Shown here: positions 25,501-37,500 of the stretch, one piece after another
Layout: every line of letters starts with the position of its first letter
Numbering within the stretch: the first letter of the stretch is position 1
Assembly: GCA_029204225.1 (NCBI GenBank)
Contig: CM055109.1
Coordinates: 46,066,966 to 46,130,965 of the forward strand
Direction of reading: 5' to 3'
Origin: Diphasiastrum complanatum
Taxonomy: Eukaryota; Streptophyta; Lycopodiopsida; Lycopodiales; Lycopodiaceae
DNA: 64,000 nucleotides
Notes under the pieces: generated by a model
What the model was told of the DNA's origin: nothing
Databases searched by the model: none
Seen by the model: the letters and a program-made list of their open reading frames with translations, nothing else
Program-made: the position numbers and the translations under genes

Positions 25501-28500
25501 AATGAAAATAACAAGCAATCACAACAATAGCATAAGCAAGATTAATTAGCAAATGAGGATGCTTGAGCTCTCGAAATGGTAGAGTCTCCTCCTCTCTATT
25601 AAGCATGAAAATAGTGTACAAATGGTGCCTTTTTATAAAATGGGGAAGGCCCTTTCCCCTCAATCCTATTGGCTAATATTCACATTGATCCTATCCATTC
25701 TTCTTGGACCCAACTTGATCCAAGGGTCCACAAAAAGTACTTGGAAATCACAAGATTCATGTGAGTCCAAGATTGGACCCAACTCTAAAAAGTAAGCTCT
25801 AAGTTCAGAATTGACTTTGGGCCTCAAGTTTTATTTTAATTACAAAGGGCCTAAGCCTATTATTTTATTTACAACTTCACTTGCGTGCTCATTGGGCCAT
25901 GGGCTTATACAAGCAGGATGCCATGCCCTCGCAACACATTTTATATTTATTTACACTTTGTTGGGAATACCCCCAACAATATTCTGACTCGGATTTTGCA
26001 AGTGATAAAATGGATCAAAATCTACAAGTGCATATGTGATATATCTTGGAGAAAATTTAATATCTTGGCTTTCCAAGAAGCAAGATAGCATATCTCTTTC
26101 ATCTTGTGAAGCTGAATACAAAGCACTTACTACTACAACAAAAGAAGTACTTTGGATCAAGAGGTTGCTTTTGGAGCTAATCCTGGTGAAGAAGGATTCC
26201 ACTGATTCATTTTCTTTCATCCTTACTGTGTTCAATCGCGACTTCAAGAACATGGCTCGAGCTGGATTGCAAGTTTGAAATTGCAATCTAAGAGCTTCCC
26301 AAGGTCCCCTAGTCGTCGTGGCATCACTTATGTGAGTGATCACATGGTCTTTCACTGAAAGATTGATCAAGGATAATGCTCTCTGTGCCTTTTTATCAAA
26401 GGCCCTCCTGTCACTTGGAGTGGTATTTGGTCGGACTTCAAAACCTGCCACGATTTCCCACAACTCTTTTTCCATTAAAATGCTCTTCATTTTGAATTTC
26501 CAGATGTTGTAGTTAGAAGCCCCATCAAGTTTGTTTGCATCACCCAAAATTGCCTCATTGATGTTTGCCATCTCCGAACTACTTAAAACTTCACCTGTAG
26601 GCTATAAAGTGTATGCTAGAGCCAACCGTGATGTCAAAAATCGATAATAATGACCTGCAATTTTTAGCTTACCAGGCCACCTGCCGCTCTTTTGCCAAAT
26701 TGAAAGCCAAACTGACGTCATTTTCCAAAATGCTTCACGTCACCAACTCCCAGCTTCCTACCCAGTTGAATGGTGAAATTAGGGTGCCCTTCGTTTGGAG
26801 GCTATAGCCTTTCGTTTGGTCAAAATAGGCTAAATGAGGTGAAAATAAGGGCAATTTGGGTTTTTGAACTATCTCTTCAGTGTGAAGAAACTTCACCCTT
26901 CAAAGATTTGGGAACCAACAGTTTTTTTAGTTTGAAGATTTTTAATGAAGTTGCAATGCACTTTGCACTTCAGACCCCTTCAGACTTTTGCACTTTAATC
27001 CAACAGATCCTTTAGATCCAACGACCCACCTATTGTGAAATGACCATCGTCGATCTGTATGAATCAAGATTGGATGGTTGTCAACGCGTTTGTTGTAAAA
27101 ATTACAGCAAATAAGGATCCTAAAACACTTGAAATGATGAGGGAAACAATAGATTATGATTTCATAAGATTAGCACAAGTTGAACCATCAAAATCCATCA
27201 AAAATCTATGCTTGAACCTCACTAAATGGCCCAAATCCTTGAAGAAGGCTTCACACGTGTGAAAGTACGGCCTCCCACAGTCTGAGTACTGTACACTGTG
27301 AAAAATTGTCAACTAGTAGTATTTTCCTAACTTGAGATTTTGTAGGCCTATGGCCAAATAAAAGTTAGAGATAGGTTCATACATGTATGTAGAGGCCCAA
27401 AGTATGTGTACACTACTTTTGAGGTCACATTAATTAGAGGAGGTCGAGTGTGGAGCTCTTCTATTGGCTCATAATTTGGTGCATTCCTATTTGACCAAAT
27501 TTCTAGGTATATGGGTGAATCCTATTGGACCCCAATTTTAGCCTATCATAAGACAAGTGGCCAAGAGGCACTATGGCTGCTATAAATAGCCATCTCCACG
27601 AGTATGTACACATCTCATTTTCATTCTATTGAATGAATGTTATGCTCTTTGAAGGTCCATCTTCTTCTCTCTCACTTTTTTGTTCATATCTTGCATTCTA
27701 GCCACTAGAATTGTGATTTCTTTGTTGCTATGGCTTCACACGTGTGAAATGCAGGTTGTAGGCTCTGAAGTACGGACAGGGACAGCAAGTTTCTGTTTGT
27801 GGAAGCTTATGATCAGATTTTGATGTTTAGTTGATGTTTAGTATGCTTAACATCACAATTTCTATCATTTTTTCAATCTAGATGTGCATAACTTCCATGG
27901 CCAAGATCTTTATGAAACTTTAGCATCTTTTGGATCTGAGTTTTTCACATGGTATCAGAGCATTAGGCGGCCAAATGTGCAGGTTTTGCCAGATTTATAA
28001 GAGATTTGTGGGCGAGTTTGCTTTTGTAGCATTCCAATCAAGTTTCTAGCTAAAAATCTTGTTGATTTATGTGTAGAAATTGGATCTTTGTGATCAAAAC
28101 ATCATTTGTATGCATTTCAATTGAAGTAGGGCGAATTCCCTCTGTACTTATCAGAATAAGGAGACAAAAATTGTTTTGGAAAGAGGGAGATGCAAGATCC
28201 AACAAGATCCTATTAGTTTTCCATTCTAGCATATAGTTTTTTGATTCAATTTCTTGCTTCTTCATGTCAAAAACTTCAAAATTGATGTAACCCTCTGATT
28301 TTCAGTTTGCTGAATGATTCAAGAGTGTATTTCAATCTTAGGAGTGAGGGAAAAGCAAGTATATTGAGGTTTGGTCTTGGTTTGATCAAGAAATCATAAA
28401 ACTAGTGGCTAAAATTAAGGAAAAAGTGAGGAAAAGAGAGAAAAAGTAAGGTTTTAGGTTCCAAATCTTTGTGATTTCTTCTTGTGTTTCATTTGTTGAT

Positions 28501-31500
28501 TCAAGAGAGTGCTTAGTGCATTGGAACAGGTCAAAGATCAGAGATCAATCATTGCAACATGGCTACAAATGGAGGCTACATGTTGGAAAGCAATGATAGG
28601 CTTACCTCCCTCAACTATTCTACTTGGAAAGTAAGGATGGAGTCTTTGCTTGAGATGAATGAGTTGATGGATATTGTTGTAGGTGTGGAGGAGAGACCTT
28701 TGGCACCTCAAGAACAATTGAGGTATGACAAGAGGGCAAAGAAAGCCCTTCACATGATCAAGATGAATGTGACAAATGAGCTTATCAAAGAGGTTGGTAA
28801 GTGCACATCATCTAGTGAAGCTTGGGAAGCCTTGAAGAAGGTTTATGAATCCAAGTCTACTTCTAGAGTGTTGACTTTAAGAAGGCAAATCTTTTCTTGT
28901 ATGCAAAAGAAGACTGAGAATGGACATGCTTTTGTTTTGAGAGTTAAAGCATTGAATGATGAGTTAGCATGCATTAATGATGGCATAAATAATGAGGAGC
29001 TTGTTCAAGTGATTCTCAATGGCTTGTTGGATGATCATGCTAATCTTGTTCAAAGTTATGCTATCCAAAAATGTTTACCAAGTGTTGGAGACTTGCAAGA
29101 GGTCTTGTTGGCTGAAGAATTCAGGTTGCAAGCAAGAGTGGGAGCATCTTCTACATCTCAAGGAGGAGAAGAGGAGGCAATGTTCTCTAAAGGCAAGTTC
29201 AAGGGCAAAGGTAAAAGCAATTGGTCTAAAGGGCAAGACCAAGGTGAGCACTCTACTTTTGGCAAAAAGAAGGATAGATCTAAGCTAAAATGTTTCTATT
29301 GTGGAGTCAAAGGGCATTTTGCTAGTGATTGTTTTAAGAAAAAGAGGGATCAAGGGGAAAAGCAAACCAATCTAACTATTGATGAGGGTGGGGATGAGCT
29401 TCTTTCAAATGATGCTTTTGTTATGTCATCTTGCTTGTTGGCTAATCATGGAGACATTGATCCTTGGTGGATTGATAGTGGAGCCACTTCTCATATGACA
29501 TATCATAAAGAGTATTTTTCATCTTTAATGGCATTTGATGGTGATAGGAAGGTAATCTATACCGCAAATGATGGTGAGTGTGCAATCAAGGGGATTGGCA
29601 CAATTCCTATTTCACTTTCTACAAATAGGAATATAGAATTGAAAGATGTTTTGCTCATTCCATCCATTACCAAGAACTTACTTAGTGTAAGCCAAATGCT
29701 TGACAAAGGATTCAAAGTTGAGTTTGATGGTGATGCTTGCTTGATCAAAAAGGGGTGTAGTATCATTGCAAAAGGGAAAAGGCAAGGGAAATTGTTCAAG
29801 CTTGATGCATGTGTTGTTGCTAACCAAGTTGGATGCATGGCAAATGAACAAATGTCAATTCAAGAGGTATGGCATAAAAGGATGGGACATCTCAACTACA
29901 AGGCCTTGGAGGTAATAGCCAAAAAGGAGGTAGTAAGGGGACTTCCCAAGTCTCTTACTTGCTTGAATCATGTTTGTGAAGAATGTGCTTTGTCTAAATC
30001 ACATAGATTGCCATATACTAGATCTATATCTAGATCTAAGATGCCTTTTTCTCTCTTGCATTCGGATATTCATGGTGTTACTACAATTAGCAATGGAGGT
30101 GCTAAGATGTATGTAACTTTCATTGATGATTTTAGTAGATTTTGTTGGGTTTATCTACTAAAGAGCAAGGATGAGGTGTTTGATGTGTTTGTCAAGTTCA
30201 AAGTTGCTATTGAGACTCAATTTACAACCAAAATCAAATGCTTGAGGAGCGACAATGGTGGTGAATACATTTCTAACAAATTCAAAGCCTTTTGCGATGA
30301 GCATGGGATCAAGAGGGAGTACACATGTCCAAGAACACCACAACAAAATGGAGTGGCCGAGAGGAAGAATAGAACCTTGTGTGAGAGTGCAAAGGCAATG
30401 AGATTGAATGCTAATCTTCCTAAACCTTTTTGGAGTGATGCTTTGTTGTGTGCAAATTTCCTATGCAATAGATGGCCAAGTGTTGTATTGGAAGGAAAAA
30501 CCCCTTTTGAAGCTTTGTTTGGTACGAAGCCTAATGTCAAGTTTCTAAGAACTTTTGGATGCATTTGCTACTTCAACATTACTCTTGATGATAGAACTAA
30601 GGAGGATCCATCTTCAAGAAAGGGCATTTTTGTTGGTTATAGTGAAGTAAGCAAAGCATATAGGATTTATGTTCCTTCAATCAAGAAAGTGTTCACAAGT
30701 AGGGATGTCATTTTTGATGAAGGTAACATTCCAAAAGTTGTTTCAAGTGATGATGGTGTTGTTGCAACTAATGTGCTTGATGACAATGGAGTTGATGACA
30801 CATTGGATGTGGATGTTGAAGAAGCCTCTTCAAGTCAAATTCCAAGGAGAACTCCAAGGCATAAAGTGAAACCCTCAAGGCTCACTTATGATGGCAAAGG
30901 TAAGCAAGTGGTGGATGGATCCAACTATGCTTTCCTAACTTCTTTTGATGTACCTTCATGTGTAGATGAAGCAAGGCAAGAAGAGGAATGGATCCAAGCA
31001 ATGGATCTTGAGTTTGAAGCACTTATGAAGAACAACACATGGAGATTGGTGGAGCTTCCAAAGGGCAAAAGTGCAATTGGATGCAAATGGATCTTCAAGG
31101 TAAAGACAAATCAAGATGGATCTATCAACAAGTTGAAGGCAAGGTTGGTGGCTAAAGGTTATGCTCAAGAGCATGGCATTGACTATGAGGAAACCTTTGC
31201 ACCCGTGGCAAAGATGGTGAGCATAAGAGTAATCATTTCCCTTGCAACTCTTTATGGATGGGATCTTTGGCAATTAGACATTTCTAATGCTTTCTTGAAT
31301 GGTGATCTTGAAGAGGAAGTCTACATGGAGCAACCCGAGAGCTATGTTTCTCATAGCAAGCCTAATCATGTGTGTTTTCTACAAAAAAGTTTGTATGGTC
31401 TTAAGCAAGCACCAAGGAGTTGGTATGCTAGGCTTAACTCTTTTCTACTTTCTCAAAACTTCACTATGAGTGAGTATGATCATTCACTTTACTTTAGAAT

Positions 31501-34500
31501 TAGTGCTAATGATGTTACAATCCTTCTAATTTATGTGGATGACATTATTTTAAGTGGAGGGAACAAGGAAGATATAGAAGATATCAAGAAAGCACTAAAA
31601 AAGGAATTTGAAGTGCATGATCTTGGTCTTTTGAGCTATATCTTAGGAATAGAAGTAATTAGAACTTCTCAAATCACTTTTATTTCACAAGAGAAGTATG
31701 CTATTTCTATTCTCAATAGATTTCATATGGTAGATGCAAATCCTGTTGATACACCTATGGAATCACATGTAAAGCTAACTATAAGAGGTAATGAAAGATC
31801 CTTCGAGGACATTACTCTCTATAGGAAGCTAATAGGTTCTCTTATATATCTAACCATCACAAGACCTGATTTATCTTATTGTGTTGGTAGATTAAGCCAA
31901 TTCATGCAAGATCCTAGCATAGAACATTGGAAACTAGGAAAGAGGATCTTGAGATACATCTCGGGAACAAAAGATTTTGGCATTGTTTATAGAGGCTCAT
32001 CACCTAACTTATTTGGTTTTTCAGATTCAGATTTTGCAGGAGACCTTATGGATAGAAAATCCATAAATGCACATGCTATTTTCATAGGTGATGGAGCTAT
32101 CTCATGGATGTCGAAGAAACAAGCAACTATATCACTTTCTTCTAGTGAGGCCGAGTACAAAGCTTTGACATCATGCACAAAGGAGATGGTGTGGATCAAG
32201 AGGATGATTATGGAGCTTCATTTGCTGGATTTTTCAGAGAGTCCAATCATCTTTTGTGACAACCTTTCAGCCCAAAGTCTAGCAAGCAATCCGGTTTTCC
32301 ATGCAAGGAGCAAACATATCGAGGTGGCTTACCATTTTGTGAGAGAACAAGTGTTGGCAAAAGAGATCAAGCTTGAACATGTCCCATCAAAGGAATGTGT
32401 GGCTGATATCTTTACCAAAGCATTGGGAAAGGACTTATTTTTCAAGCATAGAACAAGTCTTGGTGTACTTTCTAAATCTATGCTAAAACTAGTTGAAGAG
32501 GGAGTGTGAAAAATTGTCAACTAGTAGTATTTTCCTAACTTGAGATTTTGTAGGCCTATGGCCAAATAAAAGTTAGAGATAGGTTCATACATGTATGTAG
32601 AGGCCCAAAGTATGTGTACACTACTTTTGAGGTCACATTAATTAGAGGAGGTCGAGTGTGGAGCTCTTCTATTGGCTCATAATTTGGTGCATTCCTATTT
32701 GACCAAATTTCTAGGTATATGGGTGAATCCTATTGGACCCCAATTTTAGCCTATCATAAGACAAGTGGCCAAGAGGCACTATGGCTGCTATAAATAGCCA
32801 TCTCCACGAGTATGTACACATCTCATTTTCATTCTATTGAATGAATGTTATGCTCTTTGAAGGTCCATCTTCTTCTCTCTCACTTTTTTGTTCATATCTT
32901 GCATTCTAGCCACTAGAATTGTGATTTCTTTGTTGCTATGGCTTCACACGTGTGAAATGCAGGTTGTAGGCTCTGAAGTATGGACAGGGACAGCAAGTTT
33001 CTGTTTGTGGAAGCTTATGATCAGATTTTGATGTTTAGTTGATGTTTAGTATGCTTAACATCACAATTTCTATCATTTTTTCAATCTAGATGTGCATAAC
33101 TTCCATGGCCAAGATCTTTATGAAACTTTAGCATCTTTTGGATCTGAGTTTTTCACATACACCAGACCTACATTCAATCCTATAATCATTAGTAATCACA
33201 AGTACTCAAACAATTATGAACATAGAGAGCAATTGCACCATTATGAGAGAAAAAACATGAAATTGCTTGATTGATTTTGGTGAGATATCATCACCTATAT
33301 ATACATGATCCATCACGGTTTTGGGCAGGTATGAGTAGCCCTAAACCTATCCCTAATGCTAATTTTGGTGGATCTTTCATCCCTACCAAGTTAGGGTTGG
33401 AATCTTGGAGATCCCTCAACAATGCAAAAATTACCAAAAATAGCTCCTATTTTTTCTCCCTTGTATCTAAGCATAATTTGGACTCATTCCAAAGGTTCTA
33501 ACACTTAGGTCTACTTGAGAACATCCTTATGAATGGAATCCTATGCTATTTGGCACGTGTGACAAGCCACATCATGACCATCTAACTATTTACAAGTCAT
33601 ATGACCAAAACTAGTCAAGCTAGAATTGTGAATTTTTAACACTCCTCCTCACTATCTAGCTTGGTTCAATCATTGCTTTACTAATCACTCCAAGTGATGA
33701 TCTGAACTTCATAAAAGGTGTCTTTTGAAGTGGTTTAGTAAGTAGATCAGCTACACATTCATTGCTTGGAACATGCTCCAAAGCAATATCCTTGGCTTGC
33801 ACCTTTTCTCTCACAAAGTGATGGCATATCTCAATGTGCTTAGATCTTGCATGGAAGATTGGGTTAGATGCAAGGTGTTGGGCTGATATATTGTCATTGT
33901 AGATGATTGGTGCCTCCTCTGAATCCATGATCTTTAGTTCCACCAATAATCTCTTGATCCAAAGTACCTCCTTTGTAGTGGTTGTCAAAGCTTTGTACTC
34001 AGCCTCGGTTGAAGATAGAGATATAGTTTCTTGCTTTTTTGAAAGCCATGAAACCACACCTTCTCCTATGAAAGTTGAATAGGGACTTGTTGATTTCCTA
34101 TCCCTCTTGTCCCCTGCAAAATCTGAATCACTAAATGCATGAAGGTTAATCACATCTCCTCTATATATAATCCCAAAATCCAATGTACCCGAGATGTATC
34201 TTAGAATCCTCTTAGCCTTTTTCCAATGGATATTCAATGGCTTTTGCATGGATTGGCTCAACCTACATACACTAAAGCTAAGATCTGGTCTAGTTATAGT
34301 GATCCACATTAAGGAACCTATAAGTTGCCTAAACAAAGTGATGTCCATGAAGGATCTTTCATCATCTTCATTTGGCACTTTTACATCTTGCTCCATTGGT
34401 GTGTCAACACTTTTGCATACTTCCATCTTAAACTTCTTCAAAAGACTTTGAGACCCTCTAAGTGATTCTATGCCTAAGATGAAGTGAAGACACCCTAGAT

Positions 34501-37500
34501 CTACCATCTTGAACTCTAAGGATAGATCTATCTTGATTTTTTCAATACCATCAACACTATTTCCACTAATGATGATGTCATCTACATAAATGAGTAAAAG
34601 TACAATACCAACATCATCAAACTTAATGTAAAGAGTAGGATCATATTCACTTTGAACAAAAGAAAGTGAAATAAGATAGCAATGTAGTCTTGAATTCCAA
34701 GATCTCGAGGCTTGCTTCAAGCCATAGATGCTTCTTTGGAGATGGCATACTTTGTTCTCCATTCCATGCTTGATGAACCCTTGTGGCTGCTCCATATAGA
34801 TATCCTCTTCCAAAAAACCATTCAAGAAAGCATTAGAGACATCCATTTGACATAGAATCCATCCAAAATGTGATGCAAGTGCAATGATTAGTCTTATTGT
34901 GACCATCTTGTCCACGGGTGCAAAAGTTTCCTCATAGTCTATCCCTCTCTCTTGAGCATAACCTTTTGCAACTAATCTTGCTTTATGTTTGTTAACACTC
35001 CCATTTGCATTCAACTTAAGCTTGAAGACCCACTTGCATCCTATTACATTCCTTTGAGGTCTCTCAACAAGCAACCAAGTTTCATTCTCAATCAAGGCAT
35101 CATACTCATCCAACATAGCTTTATACCATTCTTTGGAGTTCAATGCATCTTCAACATTAGACGGTTCTTCAAAACTAGATAAAACATAAGAAGTGGATGA
35201 GATACCCTCAACTTGCTGTCCTTTGCCTTGATATGTGAGCCTTGATGGCTCCACTTTTTCCCTTGAAGATCTCCTTGGTGTGATAGGTGGGTTTGGTGCT
35301 TGCTCCTCCATGAGCTCCTCCTCAAAACCAAGATCTTGCTCCTCGGCCATCTTCTTCTTGATTGTTGGAGCACTTGAGCCTTCTTCAAGCATATGCATAT
35401 GATGTTCATCAAAGATGACATCCCTTGAAACAACAAATTTGTTCAAGGATGGGAGATAGACTCTGTAGCCCTTGCTTGAGCTTGCATATCCAAGCATGAT
35501 CCCTCTTGTGGAAGATGGATCCTCCTTGGTTCTTGTTTCCAATGGCACATGCACATAACATATACACCCAAAAACTTTCAAGTGATTAAGATTGGGTTTC
35601 TTTCCATACAACATCTCATAAGGAGTTTTGCCTTCAATTGCTTTGCAAGACACCCTATTCATCAAGTAGTTTGCACATACAAGAGACTCACCCCAAAAGG
35701 ATTTGGGCAAACAAGCATCTAATCTTAAAGCCTTAGAACATTCACATAATGTTCTATTCCTTCTTTCAGCAACTCCATTTTGTTGAGGAGTGTAAGGACA
35801 AGAAGTCTCTTTCTTGATCCCTTCCTCCTCACAAAAGGCCTTGAACTCATTGGAGATGAATTCTCCACCATTGTCACTTCTAAGAATCTTGATGCTATGA
35901 TTATGATGCTTTTCCACAAACAACTTGAACTTTACAAAAGTATAAAATACTTGAGACTTGAAGGAAAGTAAGAACACCCAACAATATCTTGAGTAGTCAT
36001 CAATGAAGGTTAAAAACATGGATGAACCTCCATTAGATTTGGTGCTAGCAATGTGCACATCCGAGTGTATGAGTTCAAGAGGATGAGATGACTTTGTGAT
36101 GGAGTTAGGAAACACCTTCTTATGTGCCTTGGATAAGGCACAAGCTTCACAAACCTTGTCTTTCTTCCCAATAGACCTTGGTAGGCCTAAAGCATACTCC
36201 TCCTTGATCATAGCCTCCATGGAACCCGAGTTGACATGTCCAAGTCTTTTGTGCCATAAAGTAAAGGTAGATATCTTGCTCTTCTCGGCCAACATGACAA
36301 CATTAGTATCGACAAATGCATCCAGCTTATAAAGTTTGCCAAGTCTAGTGCCCTTAGCCACTATCTTACCCTTCTTCTTGATGAAACATTCATTTGAAGC
36401 AAAGTCAACATTGAAACCATTGTCTACCATTTGGCCAACACTTAGTAGATTCTTTGTTATTGTAGGAATGTACAAAACACCTTCTATGTTGATCTTTTTG
36501 GAAGATCCTAAGCAAAGGGGAATGCTACCAACTCCTTCAATCTTACAAGCTTTATCATTTGCTGTATAGATAGACTTTATAGGTCCATCATAAGATAAGA
36601 GAGAAGAGAAAAACTCCCTTTTACTAGTCATGTGTGAACTAGCACCCGAGTCAATCCACCAAGGATCTTCTCCTTTGAAGCTTGTTGAAGAAAATATGGA
36701 CATCATGAGAGAGTCCTCATGTGAACTCTCCTCCTCCTCCTCTTTGCTCATGTTGGCTTGGCTTTGATCTTGCTTCCTCTTGAAGCATTCCGAGGCATAA
36801 TGCCCCATCTTGCTACAATAGTAGCACTTCACCTTTGATTTGTCCTTCTTGACTTTGGTGGTTGATGCAGATGCCTTTGGGGGTCCTTCTTGATCCTCAA
36901 GCTTTGTAGACTTCTTGAATGTTGATCCTTTGCCTTTGGACTTGCCTTTGCCTTTGGTGAAGAGAGCTTGGTCATCTCCACCTTGGATGGAAAGCCTATC
37001 CATCCTCTCTTGCATTTGGCTCCTTCTTGATTCCTCGGCCATGAGTGTGCCTTGGAGTTCTTCAAGTATGGGTAGCTTACCCATAATTGCATATCCCTGA
37101 ACCAAATTGTCAAATTCAAAGCTTAGTCCATTCAATATGAGTTGAACAAGCTCTTCATCCTTGATAGGGTCACCTATAAAGGCTAGCTCTTTGTTCAATT
37201 CCTTTACTCTTAGGACAAAAGTATGTGCACTCTCTCCTTTCTTTTGATAGCTTCTATAGATTTGATTCTTCAAAGCTAACATTCTAGTTTGGTTCTTGGA
37301 TTCATAGACCTTTTGCAAAGTCTCCCAAGCATCTTGAGCTGAAGTGCAATCTCCTACCTCTCTTAAGAGTTCATTTGCAACATTCATTTTTATGCAATGT
37401 AGTGCAACATTGCACCTCTTGATGTATTTGGCTTTTTCTTGAGGATGAATAGGTTCACCCTCCTTACCATTTACAATTTCCATCAGATCTTGCATGATCA

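Larger units (their letters stand above)
22620..25978 (-). mobile_element. GYP-A deletion derivative, minus strand
   Basis: The element has a full 5' LTR (25978-25171), a primer site, about 280 bases of leader, a pol remnant joined directly to ORF3, and a 3' LTR cut to about 37 bases (22656-22620). Gag, protease, reverse transcriptase and most of integrase are deleted. It lies between the two copia halves at 22340-22619 and 25979-26210, so it inserted into an older copia element. It encodes no complete enzyme. Confidence 0.8.
27297..33157 (+). mobile_element. Intact Ty1/copia retrotransposon, 5861 bp
   Basis: The element has two 653-bp LTRs (27297-27949 and 32505-33157) that differ by a single base as far as I can see by eye, a perfect tRNA-iMet primer site, one uninterrupted 1316-codon gag-pol frame, a polypurine tract and a 5-bp target duplication TACAC. 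It looks recently inserted and structurally autonomous. It sits inside the 3' LTR of the minus-strand copia element, which is itself within intron 1 of the host gene. Whether it is transcribed or mobile cannot be judged from sequence. Confidence 0.95.
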
